64,000 bases of DNA, taken from Candidatus Melainabacteria bacterium. GTDB taxonomy: Bacteria; Cyanobacteriota; Vampirovibrionia; Obscuribacterales; Obscuribacteraceae. Shown here piece after piece: positions 26,853 to 34,824 of this stretch. Where the stretch lies: positions 2,728,001-2,792,000 of the forward strand of contig CP064963.1 of NCBI GenBank assembly GCA_016699165.1, given 5' to 3'. The notes beneath the pieces were generated by a model. That model did not search any database. It saw only the letters and a program-made list of their open reading frames with translations, and was not told the origin of the DNA. Each line of letters begins with the position of its first letter. Position 1 is the stretch's first letter. A program made the translations under genes and the position numbers.

Positions 26853-27720
26853 GAAGTCTAAGTTCAACGACGATTTCGAGTTCGCTCCCAGCCTCTTTAT
26901 CCAGAGTGCCTGGGACAAGTCGCAGCTGTTTGGGATGAATGCAGCGCGCGATATTCGTCACTTCGTGCTTCGAGGCACAGGCGGTTGCGGTCTCATGAAA
27001 CCTGAGGACGCAATTGGTCTGCGCAATCTCGAATTCGCTCTCAGTGGTCGAGATTTGAGCGATGGAAAACAGCGTCACCAGCGGTTTTCCGGCCTAGGGC
27101 TTTTCGGCGGCACCAGGATGATTCGGCGCGACAACCCCAAGGTTATCGTGCCCGGTATCACTGAAGTGTTTCCGGCAATCGAGCCTTGGTGTCCGAACTC
27201 TGTTTTTTGCGGCGTTCTTGCAAAGACGAGTCATCTCCAAATGTCGCCTCATGGTCTTGTGATGCAAAATAATCCTGCCGAGGATTACGTGACCATCATT
27301 CATCCAAACCAGACCAGCTGCGTGCTTCTGCAGCCGTCGGCCGACACGACCGCTACCTGGGACGATGAGTTCAAGGAATGCGTGCGTATCGTCGACTCGC
27401 TCAGAGATGCGCAGTGGAAGAGTCTCCTCGTCGCATACAACGGTGGCGGTGTCACCGAGAAGGAGATTCGTACCTGGGCTAAGCTCGGCAAGCAGAACCC
27501 GTTCTGGCAGGTGCTCATAGTCAATGGCTCAGGACGCAAGTCCGACGAACTTGCCAACGATAATGAGTTTCTGGCGGAACACCCGACGGTCCACGTTTGC
27601 GAAAACAACGTGGAAGATATGCGGGAAAAACTACAGGAGCTGGGCGCTCTGGCTCCTGGAGAAGCAGTCGAGTTCGACGAAGAACCCGACTTTGTTTCGC
27701 ACTCTCTGCAGACTAACTGA
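26845..27720 (+). CDS. SLOG/LSDAT-like (TRPM-SLOG type) protein 1
   Basis: 291 residues from ATG 26845 (AGGAGG upstream). A glycine-rich loop FSGLGLFGGT lies at 81-90, YNGGGVTEKEIRTW at 198-211, and VNGSGRKSDELA at 226-237. Prokaryotic LSDAT proteins of the SLOG superfamily typically show a Gly-rich N-terminal loop, an NGG..T..E segment and a GSGR..D motif, and are proposed to bind nucleotide-derived ligands. The assignment is by motif only. It is a diverged paralogue of the next gene (FSGxxxxGGT and NGGxxTxxE shared). There is no membrane segment. It is first in a unit running to the terminator at 29306. Confidence 0.6.
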   Translation: MSKKSKFNDDFEFAPSLFIQSAWDKSQLFGMNAARDIRHFVLRGTGGCGLMKPEDAIGLRNLEFALSGRDLSDGKQRHQRFSGLGLFGGTRMIRRDNPKVIVPGITEVFPAIEPWCPNSVFCGVLAKTSHLQMSPHGLVMQNNPAEDYVTIIHPNQTSCVLLQPSADTTATWDDEFKECVRIVDSLRDAQWKSLLVAYNGGGVTEKEIRTWAKLGKQNPFWQVLIVNGSGRKSDELANDNEFLAEHPTVHVCENNVEDMREKLQELGALAPGEAVEFDEEPDFVSHSLQTN

Positions 27721-27755
27721 ATCGAAAATAAACCGAACAGAAGGAATACAAACAC

Positions 27756-28658
27756 ATGCCTAAGACCGCTCTGAATCTGGCTCCCCGCGTCATCGTCGAC
27801 AAGCGTGACGGCGTTCCTCATGCGTGCACCCTTCATGTCGTTTCGAAGGGCCAGCCGCTTCCGGCATCGTTCGTCAACCTCGCCACTGTCGACCGGGGTC
27901 CCGGCGTCAAGGCGTCCCGCGAGATCGTTCGTCTCGTGGGCGGCTGCAAGGGTATGGACCCGCAAGTGATCAAGTCCATGCCGTCCTTCTTCATCGACGC
28001 GTTCCGGCGCGTCGAGACCACCGGTCGCTTCTTCAAGTCGACGAAAACGGTGGCCGAGTTCTCCGGAACCGCCTTCTCCGGCGGCACCGCCAAGCTCAAC
28101 GGCAACGGCGTGGTCCAGGACGACATGGTGACCAACCTCACCGCAGTGCTGGCCCACGCCTACCCGTGCATCGCCATGAGCACTACCCCCCGGACTTCCG
28201 AGATGGCCCTCGACGGTCAGACCGGCGGTCTCATCGTCTCCGCCTACGGCGATCGCATCGACTTCCGCCAGCACGCGGCTGTGGTCTATCAACAAGACCC
28301 TGCCGAAGTTCTGGACTGGGACGGCGACGTCGAGCTCTATCTGACGATGATGGAGGGCTACAAGATGGTCGGCTTCAACACCGCCATCGTCGCTCTCAAC
28401 GGCGGCGCCATCACGCGAAACGAAATCTACGGTGCTCTGCGCCGGCAGATTCCCGTGATCGCAATCGAGGGCACGCTGCGTGAGACCGATGCGTTCTGCA
28501 AGGCTTACCGCGGCGACTGGTCGGCGACCGACCCCAAGGTGGTTGACGACTGCAAGGCAGTTCTCGAGAACACTCCGGTGTCTCTCATTCGCATCGTCCA
28601 GATGGGCGACGTCGAGGGGCTGCGCTCGGCGCTCACATCGCTGGGCTTCCTGAAGTAA
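27756..28658 (+). CDS. SLOG/LSDAT-like protein 2
   Basis: 300 residues from ATG 27756 (GAAGGA upstream). Shares with the preceding protein FSGTAFSGGT (102-111), LNGGAITRNEIYGA (214-227) and the strand plus loop IAIEGTLRETDAF (235-247), where the GSGR of protein 1 is replaced by GTLR. The N-terminal region is unlike protein 1. The very GC-rich, C-ending codon use contrasts with the kinases just upstream. It lies 35 bases behind protein 1. The likely role is binding a nucleotide-like ligand, perhaps as partner of protein 1 (inference). Confidence 0.55.
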   Translation: MPKTALNLAPRVIVDKRDGVPHACTLHVVSKGQPLPASFVNLATVDRGPGVKASREIVRLVGGCKGMDPQVIKSMPSFFIDAFRRVETTGRFFKSTKTVAEFSGTAFSGGTAKLNGNGVVQDDMVTNLTAVLAHAYPCIAMSTTPRTSEMALDGQTGGLIVSAYGDRIDFRQHAAVVYQQDPAEVLDWDGDVELYLTMMEGYKMVGFNTAIVALNGGAITRNEIYGALRRQIPVIAIEGTLRETDAFCKAYRGDWSATDPKVVDDCKAVLENTPVSLIRIVQMGDVEGLRSALTSLGFLK

Positions 28659-28688
28659 GGCGCAAGCCAAGCTTCGACGACTAGACGC

Positions 28689-28731
28689 GAACCGGGAGGT
28701 GCACCTCACAAAGGACTGCGCTTCCCGGTTC
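28689..28731 (+). promoter_or_regulatory. Intergenic 9-bp stem-loop inside the SLOG-like unit
   Basis: GAACCGGGA / TCCCGGTTC, enclosing the palindrome GGTGCACC, with no T-run. It lies in the 90-base gap before gene 28748 and may be an RNA-processing or stability element. Confidence 0.55.
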
Positions 28732-28747
28732 ATCTGGAGTAAACGTC

Positions 28748-29014
28748 ATGAAAACTCGAAATGACGCTCACGAAACCACTTCTCTCGGCGAGGCTCTTGA
28801 TTGGGCACGAGAGAAGCTGCAAGCCGGTGATGATATCGTCCGATTTAACGCGGCGGAGCATCCCAGCGGGCAAGGTTGGCGTGGCGTCATTGAGGTGAGA
28901 ATGTCGGGTGATGAACTTGATCGCCCGGCGCAAGTGGATCCGGAGTTCCTGAAACGCATTCGCAACGAAAAACCGTTGATCGACCCTGCCGATCTGCCGG
29001 ATTTGCTTGACTGA
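28748..29014 (+). CDS. Small acidic protein in the SLOG-like unit, unknown
   Basis: 88 residues from ATG 28748 with TGGAG upstream. LGEALDWAREKLQAGDDIVRF ... GWRGVIEVRMSGDELD ... DPADLPDLLD suggests an alpha-beta fold with an acidic tail. No family recognised. Its place between the stem-loop and another small gene, and before the common terminator at 29306, ties it to the two SLOG-like proteins. Confidence 0.6.
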   Translation: MKTRNDAHETTSLGEALDWAREKLQAGDDIVRFNAAEHPSGQGWRGVIEVRMSGDELDRPAQVDPEFLKRIRNEKPLIDPADLPDLLD

Positions 29015-29063
29015 AGCACTGAACTACCACGACTAGAAACTGCAACAAAACGAGGTAGTATCT

Positions 29064-29279
29064 ATGAATAAGATTCGTGCATCAGGTATAAAGAGCCACG
29101 CCATCACAGCAGAGTCCGGAGCCAAACTCTCGGATGAGCTCAACGCCTGGCTCAGAGAAGCAACGCGAGCCGAACTGGTATGTTTGCCGCAATTCGCGGC
29201 CAATCAGCAAGGTTTCTCCGCTCTGATTCTCTATACCGAAATGAGCGAACCGCTCGGAGATCCACAGCCTGATGTGTAA
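29064..29279 (+). CDS. Small protein, last gene of the SLOG-like unit, unknown
   Basis: 71 residues from ATG 29064 (GAGGTA upstream). SHAITAESGAKLSDELNAWL, REATRAELVCLPQFAANQQG and FSALILYTEMSEP suggest a compact alpha/beta protein of cytoplasmic type. No family recognised. A clear terminator follows 27 bases after the stop. Confidence 0.6.
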   Translation: MNKIRASGIKSHAITAESGAKLSDELNAWLREATRAELVCLPQFAANQQGFSALILYTEMSEPLGDPQPDV

Positions 29280-29305
29280 GGGATCCCAGAGCCTCTAGAA
29301 AACTG

Positions 29306-29347
29306 GTAAAGGACGGAATCTCGCAAGAGATTCTGCCTTTACTTTTA
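29306..29347 (+). terminator. Terminator of the SLOG-like unit
   Basis: GTAAAGG / CCTTTAC and GAATCTC / GAGATTC with a GCAA tetraloop, followed by TTTT. Confidence 0.85.
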
Positions 29348-29466
29348 TGTGCTTATTTACTAATTGTTATAGTAACTGAAATACCGATACTTATGATTGA
29401 TGGCGCCATTTCCGCCCCCCTCTGCTATATCGTGCGTGGACACATCTGCATCAGGGGAAGGGTAAA

Positions 29467-30480
29467 GTGGTAACCAAGAAAGCTAACCGATGGGCATTGC
29501 ATCGGACGATTGCAGCGCTCTCGATGAGCTTACTTATGTTTGGCACCATAGGCAGTGCAGCTCAAGGCGAGACACCGACTCCAAATCAAAGCGATAATTA
29601 TGGAGTGGAGCACAAACTCAAATTCCCTGTCTACATTTGGCGCAAAGAAAACGTTCAACCAAAAGGCATCATCATTGGTTGCCACGGAGGTTGTTTACAT
29701 GGTCGTTCATACAAATATCTTGGCAAAGAAATGGCCAAAAACGATTTTGTGATGGCATCAATAGATTTGCATGGATTTGGCAAATATCGTCACGAAGGCT
29801 TTGGCGACAAGAGTCAAGAAAAAGTGCATTATAAACGCAGCATGGTCGACTTTTATCTATTGATAAAAGAGTTGAAAGCTGAATATCCGGGAGTTCCAGT
29901 CTACACACTGGGTGAAAGTCTTGGAGCAAATGTGGCTCTTTATCTGGCTAATTCAAGACCCGATCTTGTCGACGGAGTGGTGGCTGTCAGTCCTTTCGGA
30001 AGACCTAAATACTTCTTCAGTCCTTATCACTTTGTTGTTGGAACTCAGGCATTGTTCGCACCGTGGACACAATTGAACCTGAACCCTTATCTCAGTAAGC
30101 GATTAACATCAGATGTTGAAATGGCCCTGGAAGAATGCAACGACCCACTGAACAGAAATAGGCAAAGTGCCATTGAATTGACCAAAGGATTTGGCATGTT
30201 GTATCGCGGAAGAAGACTAGCTAAGTCCATTGCCAGTAACAAACCAATTTTATTTGTATGTGATCACAAAGACATGCTTTGTGACGAAAAAGGTTCGCGC
30301 CTTTTGTTCAATAATTTGAAAACCAAGAATAAAACCTACATTCAAATCAAAGACGCCGGTCACTTACTTGTCGAAAAATCGAGAATCCATCCCGATACTA
30401 TCAAGGCACTCAACACCTGGTTGAATGAAAAATCAAATCGTTTCAAATTGAGTTTGGCAAAACCAAGTTCAGAAAACTAG
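29467..30480 (+). CDS. Exported alpha/beta hydrolase (monoacylglycerol-lipase-like)
   Basis: 337 residues starting at GTG 29467 (GGGGAAGGG upstream). An N-terminal signal peptide (IAALSMSLLMFGTIGSAAQG) is followed by a serine hydrolase fold: oxyanion strand GIIIGCHGGCLHGRSY, nucleophile GESLG in YTLGESLGANVAL, acid FVCDHKDMLCD and the His in IKDAGHLLVE. The overall pattern resembles Hydrolase_4/lysophospholipase-type enzymes that cleave lipid esters; the substrate is unknown. It stands alone between terminators at 29306 and 30531. Confidence 0.85.
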   Translation: MVTKKANRWALHRTIAALSMSLLMFGTIGSAAQGETPTPNQSDNYGVEHKLKFPVYIWRKENVQPKGIIIGCHGGCLHGRSYKYLGKEMAKNDFVMASIDLHGFGKYRHEGFGDKSQEKVHYKRSMVDFYLLIKELKAEYPGVPVYTLGESLGANVALYLANSRPDLVDGVVAVSPFGRPKYFFSPYHFVVGTQALFAPWTQLNLNPYLSKRLTSDVEMALEECNDPLNRNRQSAIELTKGFGMLYRGRRLAKSIASNKPILFVCDHKDMLCDEKGSRLLFNNLKTKNKTYIQIKDAGHLLVEKSRIHPDTIKALNTWLNEKSNRFKLSLAKPSSEN

Positions 30481-30530
30481 AAGAATATAGCACCACCTAT
30501 TATGTATAGTAGAAATAGTGATAAAGACAA

Positions 30531-30566
30531 GAAGGGCAGAAACACTAGGTTTCTACCCTCCTTGCT
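30531..30566. terminator. Bidirectional terminator
   Basis: AAGAAGGGCAGAAAC / GTTTCTACCCTCCTT arms with loop ACTAG, between convergent genes ending at 30480 and 30572. Confidence 0.75.
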
Positions 30567-30571
30567 TTAGT

Positions 30572-31018
30572 TCACCTCAGCCGGTAAGCCTTGGGAGGCC
30601 GTGGCGGCATGTTTGCCGGCCAGCGCTTGGGCAGCCAGGAACGCTTCATTCCGTGCATGTCGGTGGTCAGATAATTGAGACCGGTAACGACAGCAAGGAC
30701 CACCAGACCCGCAAGTGGTGCGGAAGTCACAGTGACGTAGTTTGGCAGTGACCAGGCGGCAAGAAGCAGACCTAGAGTCGGCATGAGCCAGAAGACGAAC
30801 ATCTGGAACAGACGTCCCATCTGCATCAAGCCTGTGACCGCGCGGCACCCCTGCAGTCCAAGGACGGCGGTGGGCATGGTCAGCACGGTGAGACCAAGCG
30901 GCAGAAGAACGCCTGCTGATGGGTTGATGTACGTGACGCCAGCGCCAGTCGCGAAAACGACTGCAAAGCCAACGAAAAAGTTCACGAACACTCGCACAAA
31001 ATGCTGCATGTGTTGCAT
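30572..31018 (-). CDS. Four-helix membrane protein, unknown
   Basis: 148 residues (MQHMQHF start; either Met possible, AAGG upstream). Four hydrophobic segments: FFVGFAVVFATGAGVTYI, GVLLPLGLTVLTMPTAVLGL, FQMFVFWLMPTLGLLLAAW and APLAGLVVLAVVTGL. A basic C-terminus carries LPKRWPANMPPRPPKAYRLR. No family recognised. It is 58 bases downstream of the acyltransferase pair on the same strand and may be the last gene of that operon. Confidence 0.6.
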   Translation of the reverse strand: MQHMQHFVRVFVNFFVGFAVVFATGAGVTYINPSAGVLLPLGLTVLTMPTAVLGLQGCRAVTGLMQMGRLFQMFVFWLMPTLGLLLAAWSLPNYVTVTSAPLAGLVVLAVVTGLNYLTTDMHGMKRSWLPKRWPANMPPRPPKAYRLR

Positions 31019-31076
31019 GTGGTTGATTACCTTGTGTTGAATTTTTCACTACAGTGAAGAGAAGAAAACGCGCAGC

Positions 31077-31922
31077 TTAATTGCTGCGCTTAGGGTCGAG
31101 CGCCATGATGCGATCGTGCAAGAGGTCCTTGGCGGCGTGCGCATCGTCAGGCATATCCGCCGACGAAATCGCCTCGCCAATATTGACCACTGCGCCGTTT
31201 CGATACCACGAGCGGAAAACGAACATGAAGAAATAACCGATGGGAGCCGGCCACTTCACGATCCAGCTTCCAGGATATCTGCCGTACCGGATGAATCCGG
31301 GAAGCATATAAACTGGCTCGCCGATTGCCTCGGAGACTTCCTTGGCCATACGCACCACGCCAGTTTTATGCTCAGCTTCGATACCATCGAGCTTTGCCCA
31401 ACCGGACGGAAAGACAATTAGACGCTGACGCTCTTTGAGCACCTGGACACCGGCAAGATATGCCGGATGTCCTTTGCCGCGAGCGAGGTCGACCGAGATC
31501 ACGCCACAGGGACCTACGAGCAGAGCTCCAAGTCCACCAAAAGCGGTTGCCACCGTGTGCGTCGCAAAGAACCGAGTGGGACGTCCATCCATGATGATCG
31601 CTGCAATTGCAGGGTCCATCCAACTCGGGTGATTCATGTTCAGCATGTAGACCTTGCCCGACTTCTCCAAAGCCTCGAGATTCTCTCGACCATGGATACG
31701 GACAGTTCCTACTTGCGCAAAAGACAGACACCACGCAATGCGGCGCAACCACTTCGACGCCCTTTTGGTGGGCGGCGGAGCGAGGTAACCGCACGTGGCG
31801 ATATTCTTCGAGTAGACGCGAGCGCGAGCCCAGACGTCTTTGAAATAGAATCGCCAGAAGGCAAAGATGAAAATGGCTGCCACACCGAAGTATGGCAGCC
31901 AGGCAAGAGTTGCGTTTAGCAT
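31077..31922 (-). CDS. PlsC-type acyltransferase
   Basis: 281 residues with an N-terminal membrane segment (LPYFGVAAIFIFAFWRFYF). Glycerol-3-phosphate/lysophosphatidate acyltransferase motifs are present in variant form: NHPSWMD (block I, HxxxxD), GVISVDLARGKG (block II region) and VFPSGWAKLDG (block III, normally FPEGTRS), followed by KTGVVRMA. Such proteins transfer acyl chains to lysophospholipids at the inner face of the membrane. The altered block III (SGW for EGT) suggests a non-standard acceptor. It is 12 bases downstream of a second acyltransferase gene, with which it forms an operon. Confidence 0.8.
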   Translation of the reverse strand: MLNATLAWLPYFGVAAIFIFAFWRFYFKDVWARARVYSKNIATCGYLAPPPTKRASKWLRRIAWCLSFAQVGTVRIHGRENLEALEKSGKVYMLNMNHPSWMDPAIAAIIMDGRPTRFFATHTVATAFGGLGALLVGPCGVISVDLARGKGHPAYLAGVQVLKERQRLIVFPSGWAKLDGIEAEHKTGVVRMAKEVSEAIGEPVYMLPGFIRYGRYPGSWIVKWPAPIGYFFMFVFRSWYRNGAVVNIGEAISSADMPDDAHAAKDLLHDRIMALDPKRSN

Positions 31923-31934
31923 TTGAGCGTCTCC

Positions 31935-32915
31935 TTAGAGATTGGCCTCGGCCATGTCGGCCTGGGCGACGAGCTCGAGATGCTTCTCGCGGATGACGTT
32001 GGTCGCAGCACGCGGATCATCCGGCAGCTCGCTCAAACAGACCGGCTTGCCGAAAACGACGATCACCTTGGAGAACGTCCACTTGTACATGACACCGCGA
32101 ATTCGCTGCGGCCACACGCGGAAGCCCTTCATGACGGTCTTGCGCACCAGCTTGGTGAACCAGGACGCCTTGCTTGGGTCTTCGATGTAGCGCATCAAGA
32201 CGGGCAGAAAGTAGATCTCGGAAGCAGGAACTTTGTACTCGTCGCGGGCGCGCTGCATAGCACGCACGTTACCCGTGCGATAGCGATCCTGCTCAGGAAC
32301 CTGCTGGTCGACCTGGAGGTCGCCCGTTGGGAAAGCGAAAAGACGGGTCGAGCGACGGCTCTTGGTGGCAAGCACCCTGGCCATTGCATCAACTACGAGA
32401 TCACCGCCGCCCGATGTAGGCTTGCCGCGGTTGGAGCGAACAGGGAAAAGACCGCCAAATGCCGAGATTGCCGGAAGAACCGGGCCAGCCTTGTCGATTT
32501 CTTCCTCGGTGTTGACACCGAACATGAAGGTCATGCTTCCCAGATGGCGGAAGGCATCCGGCAGAGCCGAGCCCATCACCATGAAGTCGCAGCCGCGCTG
32601 ATGCGTCGGCACCACGGCTACACGAGCCTTGATTCGAGCATAGTGGCGGTTGACCGTAACGACCTGGCCGACAGTGAACCAGGCAAGAGCTGAGGTGAAG
32701 AGCTTCTGAAACGCGCGTCCGAAAACGGACGGATAGGGAGGCAGATAGCCGTCCTGTTTCATACGCTGACCTTCATTCAACCAGAACTTGACGCGCAGGC
32801 CGATGAAGCCGACGAGCGAAAGAGAAGCGATAACGCCTCCGATGGTTGGCACGTAACCAAGAGCCCATGCCAGAATGACTGCAGTTAGTCCGACTATGAT
32901 TGGAGTAACGAACAT
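31935..32915 (-). CDS. Divergent PlsC-like acyltransferase
   Basis: 326 residues. Two hydrophobic segments lie at the N-terminus (VGLTAVILAWALGYVPTIGG). A degenerate acyltransferase signature follows: THQRGCDFMVMG (HxxxxD kept, the preceding Asn lost), GGLFPVRSNRGKP (block II-like), and AFPTGDLQVD in place of FPEGTRS. The family call rests on the order and spacing of these blocks and on the neighbouring acyltransferase. GC-rich with C-ending codons. It begins the operon 32915-30572. Confidence 0.65.
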   Translation of the reverse strand: MFVTPIIVGLTAVILAWALGYVPTIGGVIASLSLVGFIGLRVKFWLNEGQRMKQDGYLPPYPSVFGRAFQKLFTSALAWFTVGQVVTVNRHYARIKARVAVVPTHQRGCDFMVMGSALPDAFRHLGSMTFMFGVNTEEEIDKAGPVLPAISAFGGLFPVRSNRGKPTSGGGDLVVDAMARVLATKSRRSTRLFAFPTGDLQVDQQVPEQDRYRTGNVRAMQRARDEYKVPASEIYFLPVLMRYIEDPSKASWFTKLVRKTVMKGFRVWPQRIRGVMYKWTFSKVIVVFGKPVCLSELPDDPRAATNVIREKHLELVAQADMAEANL

Positions 32916-33775
32916 CAGATTTTCCTTTTAGCTGGTGTTTTCAGTCCCAAACCCAGTGCCACTCAGAACCCGACAAAGGTATGTCCGTACGGCAAGCTTG
33001 CGCATGCAGTACTCGATAACTTTTTAGGGCAGAGAAATAGAAACTTAGAGTTTTGTTCTCAGGGGAGTGGAGAGAAATGGGTACGTATAGATACCAATTT
33101 CCAAGAGGTGACTTCCAGCTCTTTCTGCTCTTATGAGAAACCCCTTAAGATTGAACTTTGAGTATTAGTGAGAACAGACCAGTGCAGAAAACTCTTTTCA
33201 ACAGAGACTTTCGCGTGTCATGACCTTTTATCTAAGCTTACTAGTTAAGCTCAATATTATTATTCAAACCTCTTTTCGAGACCTAGCGCAACTGAGTGAA
33301 GGCGGTCTTGGAGCGCGAAATTTAGATTAACGACCACTCACGATCGAGGTAATTCCGAATAATTTTTGACTCTATATTTGGTGTCATTCCGGTTTCGCAT
33401 TTGGTATCATTTTTGGTACCAAAAATTCAGTTTTTAAAACGAAAATAGAATTTTTGATTATTAGACACCACTAATCAAGCCTCTTTTCGCCAATTCTTAG
33501 CGTCGCTGCGCTAGGATTGCTTTGCCACCAATTTTCAGTATCTAGAGAATAATAAGCCCTTGTTTAAGTATGTGATGGTTGTATGACGATCACACTTCTG
33601 TCACAACTGGTTATCTATTTTTATCTTTCCAAATAAGCACCTAGTACACAGGCTCAAGCATCTAAACAACCGCCAACAATTTATGCAATCACTTAGCGGT
33701 GACCTGAGCTTGGCCCGGTGCCAATTTGGAATTCACTACCATAGAGTCAACCACCTTCACATGAAAGGGAATTAG
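32916..33775 (+). promoter_or_regulatory. 860-base regulatory gap with operator-like palindrome
   Basis: No gene supported. Near 33374-33426 come three copies of ATTTGGT(A/G)(T/C)CA-like sequence, the third forming the perfect 18-bp palindrome ATTTTTGGTACCAAAAAT (33409-33426). Other elements resemble those upstream of genes 2869, 12594 and 58833 (GTTAAGCTCAATATT near 33245; TGCGCTAGGATTG near 33507; ATAAGCCC near 33550). Confidence 0.5.
33409..33426. promoter_or_regulatory. Perfect 18-bp palindrome, possible operator
   Basis: ATTTTTGGTACCAAAAAT, preceded by half-sites ATTTGGTATCAT and ATTTGGTGTCATT within 40 bases. It lies about 350 bases before the start of gene 33776. Confidence 0.5.
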
Positions 33776-34687
33776 ATGGCTGACAAGCCGACTCCACTCG
33801 AAAACTACTTCGAGCAGCTCCTCACTTCGCAGATCTCTCTCTTCGAACAAGTCCTGCTGCGCGCCTCGGCGAACGACGACCACTGGCTCAAGCGCATCGA
33901 GACCTTCAAACGGCTCGGCATGCTCGAATTCCTCGTTCCGTCCAAGTTCAAGGCGCCCAAGATCGAAATCGATCAGGATCGCATGGAACACGACGGCCGA
34001 TATCGCCAGACCGTTTCGAACAAGCTCAAGCGCCGGCGTCCGGGCAAGTGGACCCGTCACATCATCACGATCAACCAGGACGAGCTCGACGACGAGACCT
34101 ATCGCAAGGACATCTCCAAGGTCCTGGCGATGAAGTTCCTCGCTCTGGTCATCCCGACCGGCGACACCACCAACGAGAGCTCCGCGGTGATTCTTCCGCT
34201 GCTTCGCATGAACGCCGATCAGCTCGAACTCGTGCTCGACTCCATCCCGCTCAACAAGATCGATGCGCCGGCAATTTCGCGCGCAATCATCGAGAAGATG
34301 GCGCATGAGGCGATCGAGAACAACCCGAAGTTCCAGCAGATCTGCCGCGACATCTCGACTGCGGCTCAGGCTGCACTTGCCGAGTTCCGCGTTCACGCTG
34401 CGGAGATTCGCGCCAAGGCGCTCGACGACTTCGAGAAGAGCTCGCGCGAGATTCTTGCCGAGGTGTGCAAGTTCGCCGACCACAGCATCACGGGCGTCAT
34501 GTCCGTGCTGGAGTCGCTCGAAACGCACTTCATCGACGTCGACCTGTCCGAGCTCAATCTTCCCGAGCTGGACATCTCGCATTGGGACACCACCGGCCGC
34601 ATCATGCAGACCTACCGGTCGCGCACAGATCTGGTCCGGCTGTCCATCCCGGCATCTTCGCTCAAGCGCAACCGCAAGAAGAAGTAG
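33776..34687 (+). CDS. MLEFLVPS-family protein B, unknown function
   Basis: 303 residues from ATG 33776 (AAAGGG upstream). Paralogue of 4404-5267 across the whole N-terminal 150 residues: RLGMLEFLVPSKFKAPK (MLEFLVPS at 49-56), DGRYRQTVSNKLKRRRPGKW (73-92), DELDDETYRKDISKVLAMKF, then PLLRMNADQLELVLDSIPL. The C-terminal part is helical (AAQAALAEFRVHAAEIRAKA) and ends with a basic RNRKKK tail. No signal peptide or known motif. The GC-rich coding contrasts with the AT-richer 860-base upstream gap. Confidence 0.75.
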   Translation: MADKPTPLENYFEQLLTSQISLFEQVLLRASANDDHWLKRIETFKRLGMLEFLVPSKFKAPKIEIDQDRMEHDGRYRQTVSNKLKRRRPGKWTRHIITINQDELDDETYRKDISKVLAMKFLALVIPTGDTTNESSAVILPLLRMNADQLELVLDSIPLNKIDAPAISRAIIEKMAHEAIENNPKFQQICRDISTAAQAALAEFRVHAAEIRAKALDDFEKSSREILAEVCKFADHSITGVMSVLESLETHFIDVDLSELNLPELDISHWDTTGRIMQTYRSRTDLVRLSIPASSLKRNRKKK

Positions 34688-34716
34688 TCGCCGGCACCTG
34701 AACTGAAAACACCTGG

Positions 34717-34755
34717 GAGAAGAGGTTTTGCCATTTAACTGGCAAGCCTCTTCTC
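34717..34755 (+). terminator. Long-stem terminator-like hairpin
   Basis: GAGAAGAGG / CCTCTTCTC and TTGCCA / TGGCAA arms after gene 33776; the tail is T-rich only after about 15 bases. Confidence 0.65.
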
Positions 34756-34824
34756 TACAGGCTTTCAACCCTCTCTTTTATTGTTGTCAAGATACGAGCT
34801 GATATAGTTGTCAAAAGGAGCAAC

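Noticed and set aside
27300..28733. 477-codon minus-strand frame opposite the SLOG-like genes
   Set aside because: Shadow of the C-ending codon pattern on the plus strand; no family resemblance.
31923..32693. Long plus-strand frame opposite the acyltransferase gene
   Set aside because: Shadow frame produced by the GC-rich minus-strand gene; no ribosome site and low-complexity composition.
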